Part shown: piece after piece, positions 61,241 to 64,000 of the stretch
Layout of the letters: each line of letters starts with the position of its first letter
How positions within the stretch are numbered: position 1 is the first letter of the stretch
Origin: Sorex araneus
Taxonomy: Eukaryota; Chordata; Mammalia; Eulipotyphla; Soricidae
DNA length: 64,000 nt
Reading direction: 5' to 3'
Assembly (NCBI RefSeq): GCF_027595985.1
Contig: NC_073305.1
Location: 31,768,939 to 31,832,938, forward strand
Notes under the pieces: model-generated
Databases searched by the model: none
Seen by the model: the letters and a program-made list of their open reading frames with translations, nothing else
Told to the model about the DNA's origin: nothing
Translations under genes and position numbers: made by a program

Positions 61241-61338
61241 CAGGGCGGGGCACAGGCCTGACTCCTGGCGGTACTGCTCATCAAACCGTGACTGGCTGCA
61301 TGCAAGTCAAGTGTCTAAACTGTACTCCCACTAGCCCA
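61241..61338 (-). mobile_element. SINE fragment
   Basis: GACTCCTGGCGGTACTGCTC to CTGTACTCCCACTAGCCC. Confidence 0.65.
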
Positions 61339-61479
61339 ATATTACTTCCTAAATTTTACTAAATTTTAATTTACTGGTTTGGGGGGAAGAGAGCCAGGGA
61401 GGGATCATACCTGACAGTGCTCAGGGTTTTATTTTCCACATAAAATGATAATTCATTTTTCTTATGCATAGTATATATA

Positions 61480-61621
61480 TATATATTTTTGGTCACACCT
61501 GGCAATGCACAGGAATTACCCCTGGCGGTGTTCAGGGGACCATATGGGATGCTGGGAATCAAACCCGAGTTGGCCACATGCAAGGCAAACACCCTACCCG
61601 CTGTGCTATTATTCCAGCCCC
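61480..61621 (-). mobile_element. SINE (SOR-type)
   Basis: TTTTTGGTCACACCTGGCAA to GCTATTATTCCAGCCCC; TGCATAGTAT on both sides. Confidence 0.9.
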
Positions 61622-61850
61622 TGCATAGTATTTTTTAAACATAACAAATCAAAGCTACGTTTTTTTCTATACTTGCCTTTATATCTCAAAAAACAAGACA
61701 CAGACACTCAGGAACTGGGTGAAATTTCTAACCGGAAATAGGAGGGAAAATGCTCATGGAATTTCAGAAGCTCACTAGTTTTAATACTCCACTTTGAAAA
61801 CCAGTTGTGGAGAAGGCGGCTGCAGGGCCCGCGATGCACGGAAAGGATAC

Positions 61851-61944
61851 ACTGTAAACAGAACTTCCGGATGTGTGACTGAATAAAATCAAAGTGTTCA
61901 TCTCTGTAGTCATGTTCTTTCTCCAATATACTAATTGCATCACA
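61851..61944 (-). CDS. DYNC1LI1: DYNC1LI1 coding exon (probably exon 6)
   Basis: 31 codons plus one base begin [16 protein letters not shown] and end HIRKFCLQ. The exon follows TTAACTCAACAG. Its donor is the unusually weak T|GTATCC, but the split codon T|AT (Tyr) joins correctly to the next exon. CTK from the previous exon plus CD completes the TKCD motif. Confidence 0.94.
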
Positions 61945-62094
61945 CTGTTGAGTTAAAAGAATTAAAAAACAAAGAAACAAAACATTAACTTTAATGATTC
62001 AAACAATCTAGTTTTGGGTAGAGGATATTATAGAATCACCACTCTGATGGAGTGATAATTAGCAGGATCCAGAATTTCAATGGAGTCTTACTCT

Positions 62095-62247
62095 TATTTT
62101 GGGGGCCACTCTGAGCAGTGGTCAGGGTTTTTATGCCTGGCTCTGCGTTCAAGGATCACTCCTAGTGGGCTTGGGGGCCCCTATGGCATGTAAGGGCTGG
62201 CCATGTGAAAGGCAAGTGCCCTACCCACAGTATTATCTCACCGGCCC
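62095..62247 (-). mobile_element. SINE (older)
   Basis: GGGGGCCACTCTGAGCAGTG to TTATCTCACCGGCCCC. Confidence 0.78.
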
Positions 62248-62351
62248 CTCAATTATTCCTAAACATCTGGAGTTTTAAGATTCTAGACATTAATTGGAAA
62301 ACTAATGAATAATTTTATTTCTTAAAAAAAAAACCAAACACACTTATTTCC

Positions 62352-62507
62352 GGGCTGGAGAGAGAGTACAGGGATTAGGATGCTTGCCTTGCATGCAGCC
62401 AACCAGGGTTTAATCCCCAGCGTCCATCCCAAATGATCCCTCATGCCCCACCAGGAGTAAATCCTGAGTACAGCCAGTTGTGGCCAGAAAAAAACAAACA
62501 AAAAAAG
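62352..62507 (+). mobile_element. SINE (older SOR-type)
   Basis: CGGGCTGGAGAGAGAGTACAG to GTTGTGGCCAGAAAAAAAC. Confidence 0.87.
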
Positions 62508-63057
62508 CACTGACTTCCGTGCCGTGTTGAATGTGGGGAGAAACCACAGGAAAACACTTCTGTACATGAAGGAGTGTAGACCGGAACTGGGGACGCGGTC
62601 AGCAACAGGGTAGGTGCTTCACAGGGGTGAGGCCCTGGGTTCAGTGCCCTGTACCAAATGTCTAACAACGCTGATTAGCAGGACCAAGGTTTGGAATTTG
62701 TGTTAAGTTACGCTCAAGTGCAAGCCATGACTGCACCAACATGTGAAGAAACCTTTTTGCTTTGGGCAGTGGGGCGGCTATGTTTTATGTTTTGTTTTAT
62801 TTGGGGGCAAAACCGAGCAGTGGGCCAGGTGCGCTCCAGGGCGTACTCTGTGTGTGGGGGGGAAGAGTCACTCCTAGGGTGCTCAGAGGTCACGTGGTGA
62901 CTGGGATCCAACCCTGTTTGTGCAAGCAGAGTACACACACTAGCGTCCCCCCCGTCAGGAGCGCATCTGGGTCCGACTGTGTGACACAGGGAATGACTGC
63001 CATCAGCAGCTCTCTGGCAAACCAAAGCCAAACAACACACGAAAGACTCCTATGGTG

Positions 63058-63192
63058 TGGGGCCAGAGCGACAGCGCAGGGGCTGGGCTCTTGCCTTCCC
63101 CACAGCCAGTCTGATCACTGGGCACTGTCGACAGTCTCCCACCACCGCCAGGAGAGACCCCTGAGCACAGAGCCAGGAGCAGCCCAAAGACC
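63058..63192 (+). mobile_element. SINE (older)
   Basis: TGGGGCCAGAGCGACAGCGC to GAGCCAGGAGCAGCCC. Confidence 0.75.
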
Positions 63193-63428
63193 TCGCCACT
63201 AAAATAAAAATTATACTTCTAAATTATACTTTAGAAGGTTTTTTTTTAAAAAAAAGATTAAAAATAACAATGTACTGCACCAAAATCACCACTTGAAAAG
63301 CAGGTCCCGACTGTATCTTAAACATTTCAAAGAGAACCACCAAATTCCTTGGTTGCTGGTAATTTTTGTAGCGTCTGATATGTACAAATTTTACTGTTAC
63401 AAAAACCATGAATGACCTCAGGTTTTAG

Positions 63429-63515
63429 GGGCCGGGAGTGTGGCTCAGTGGTAGGGCACTTGCCTTAGAAAACGAAGAGCTCAGCTCTAGAAGGAGCCCC
63501 GCCCCCGCCCGGGTT
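63429..63515 (+). mobile_element. tRNA-Ala-like SINE (ID-like)
   Basis: GTGTGGCTCAGTGGTAGGGC, box A as in 6912-6995; box B degraded. Ends about 20 bp from a DYNC1LI1 exon. Confidence 0.6.
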
Positions 63516-63535
63516 AGTATCAGAAGCTGACTAAC

Positions 63536-63705
63536 CTTCGTGCAAACTACTAGCACTGGGATGCCCAAGTTATGGGTAAGAGTGTCCGCACCCAGGGGTA
63601 AGACCACACTGTCGTTTTTGTCTTCCTGTGACATGGTGTTTCTTCTCTGGGGAGACACTGGGAAATCTTCTCCTGGCTCTACATATTCTTGGAAGTCTCT
63701 AATCA
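63536..63705 (-). CDS. DYNC1LI1: DYNC1LI1 coding exon (probably exon 5)
   Basis: Two bases complete a codon begun in the preceding exon, then 56 codons start IRDFQEYVEPGEDF and end in VLVVCTK. The acceptor is TTACTTTTCAG and the donor is GTTAGT. It carries the SPQRRNT serine/threonine patch known as a phosphorylation region in LIC1, and the first half of the degenerate TKxD (G4-like) motif of the GTPase fold. Confidence 0.95.
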
Positions 63706-63726
63706 CTGAAAAGTAAAATAAATATT

Positions 63727-64000
63727 TTATTTTTTAATTTTATTTAAAAAAATTTTTATTAGTGAATCACCGTGAGATAAAGTTACAGACTTACAAATTT
63801 TCATGCTTGCGTTTCAGTCATACAATGATCAAGTACCCATTCCTCCACCAGTGCCCATTTTGCACCACCCATGGTCCCAACATCCCTCCCACCACCCCCA
63901 CCCTGTCCCCCTCACCCCACCCCCCTCTGTGGCAGGGCATTCCCTTTTGCTCTCTCTTGCTTTTTGGGTGTTGTGGTTTGCTACAGAGGTACTAAGTAGG
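63727..64000 (-). mobile_element. L1 3' end (runs out of the window)
   Basis: An A/T-rich tail complement at 63727-63760 is followed by TAGTGAATCACCGTGAGATA, ACAGACTTACAAATTTTCAT, CTCCACCAGTGCCCATTTTG and TTTTTGGGTGTTGTGGTTTG, which I recognise as the shrew L1 3'UTR complement. The body lies beyond 64000. Confidence 0.82.

Larger units (their letters stand above)
59682..61850 (-). other. DYNC1LI1: DYNC1LI1 intron with inverted repeat
   Basis: Contains the 104-bp inverted repeat arms (60013-60116, 60918-61021), SINEs at 60210-60388, 60689-60825, 61241-61338 and 61470-61621, and a GC-rich piece at 59825-60010 that may be a worn SINE. Confidence 0.85.
61945..63535 (-). other. DYNC1LI1: DYNC1LI1 intron
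   Basis: SINEs at 62095-62247, 62352-62507, 63058-63192 and tRNA-Ala-like relics at 62583-62660 and 63429-63515; 62660-63055 and 63195-63425 otherwise unremarkable. Confidence 0.85.
51355..63705 (-). other. DYNC1LI1: DYNC1LI1 gene, 3' part (nine last coding exons)
   Basis: Nine exons on the minus strand join in phase into the C-terminal 334 residues of cytoplasmic dynein 1 light intermediate chain 1; the human protein is 523 residues. LIC1 has a Ras-like fold that docks on the dynein heavy chain, and a disordered C-tail whose short helix binds activating adaptors such as BICD2, Hook3 and Spindly. The window holds the second half of the GTPase-like domain and the whole C-tail. Upstream exons (probably 1-4 of 13) lie past 64000. 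Order and strand relative to CMTM6 are as in human. Introns are filled with SINEs. Confidence 0.95.

Overview
This window is mammalian nuclear DNA, most likely from a shrew (Sorex-type). It carries about one hundred copies of a tRNA-derived SINE that I recognise as the shrew SOR-type family, plus shrew-type L1 3' ends. The genes are the cluster found at human 3p22.3, in the same order: CMTM7 on +, then CMTM6 and DYNC1LI1 on -. Every gene call comes from exon-by-exon reading with intact AG/GT splice signals and continuous codon phase. Family and synteny statements come from memory of the human proteins, not from a search.

Layout: 1-7795 is the 3' part of CMTM7 (coding exons at 1687-1785, 4774-4855 and 7226-7239, then a short 3'UTR with AATAAA at 7771). 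7796-14904 is the spacer where CMTM7 and CMTM6 converge tail to tail. It contains a CpG-rich stretch with a tandem array of six CTCF-like sites (10028-10200). 14905-38150 is the whole CMTM6 gene on -: four coding exons, 182 codons, a roughly 2.6 kb 3'UTR, a 15 kb intron 1, and a CpG-island promoter flanked by a GC-rich minisatellite. 38350-51355 is an intergenic stretch full of SINEs, microsatellites and two copies of a composite retroposon. 51360-63705 holds the nine last coding exons of DYNC1LI1 on -; its 5' exons lie beyond the window. 63727-64000 is the 3' end of an L1.

Biology: CMTM7 and CMTM6 are four-pass MARVEL-domain membrane proteins. CMTM6 is known to stabilise PD-L1 at the cell surface and in recycling endosomes. 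CMTM7 is linked to EGFR internalisation and B-cell receptor signalling. DYNC1LI1 is the dynein light intermediate chain 1, which ties cytoplasmic dynein to its activating adaptors. They are neighbours by ancestry rather than parts of one pathway.

Most non-coding sequence is repeat-derived: SINEs of all ages, often nested or tandem, at least three L1 fragments, microsatellites (CA, GA, GAT), a SINE-tail VNTR, a 38-G homopolymer, and an unexplained 104-bp inverted repeat in a DYNC1LI1 intron. I found no CRISPR, viral, bacterial or tRNA/rRNA gene. The most interesting signals are the 30-bp-period CTCF-like array and the composite retroposon with a 12-bp target-site duplication.
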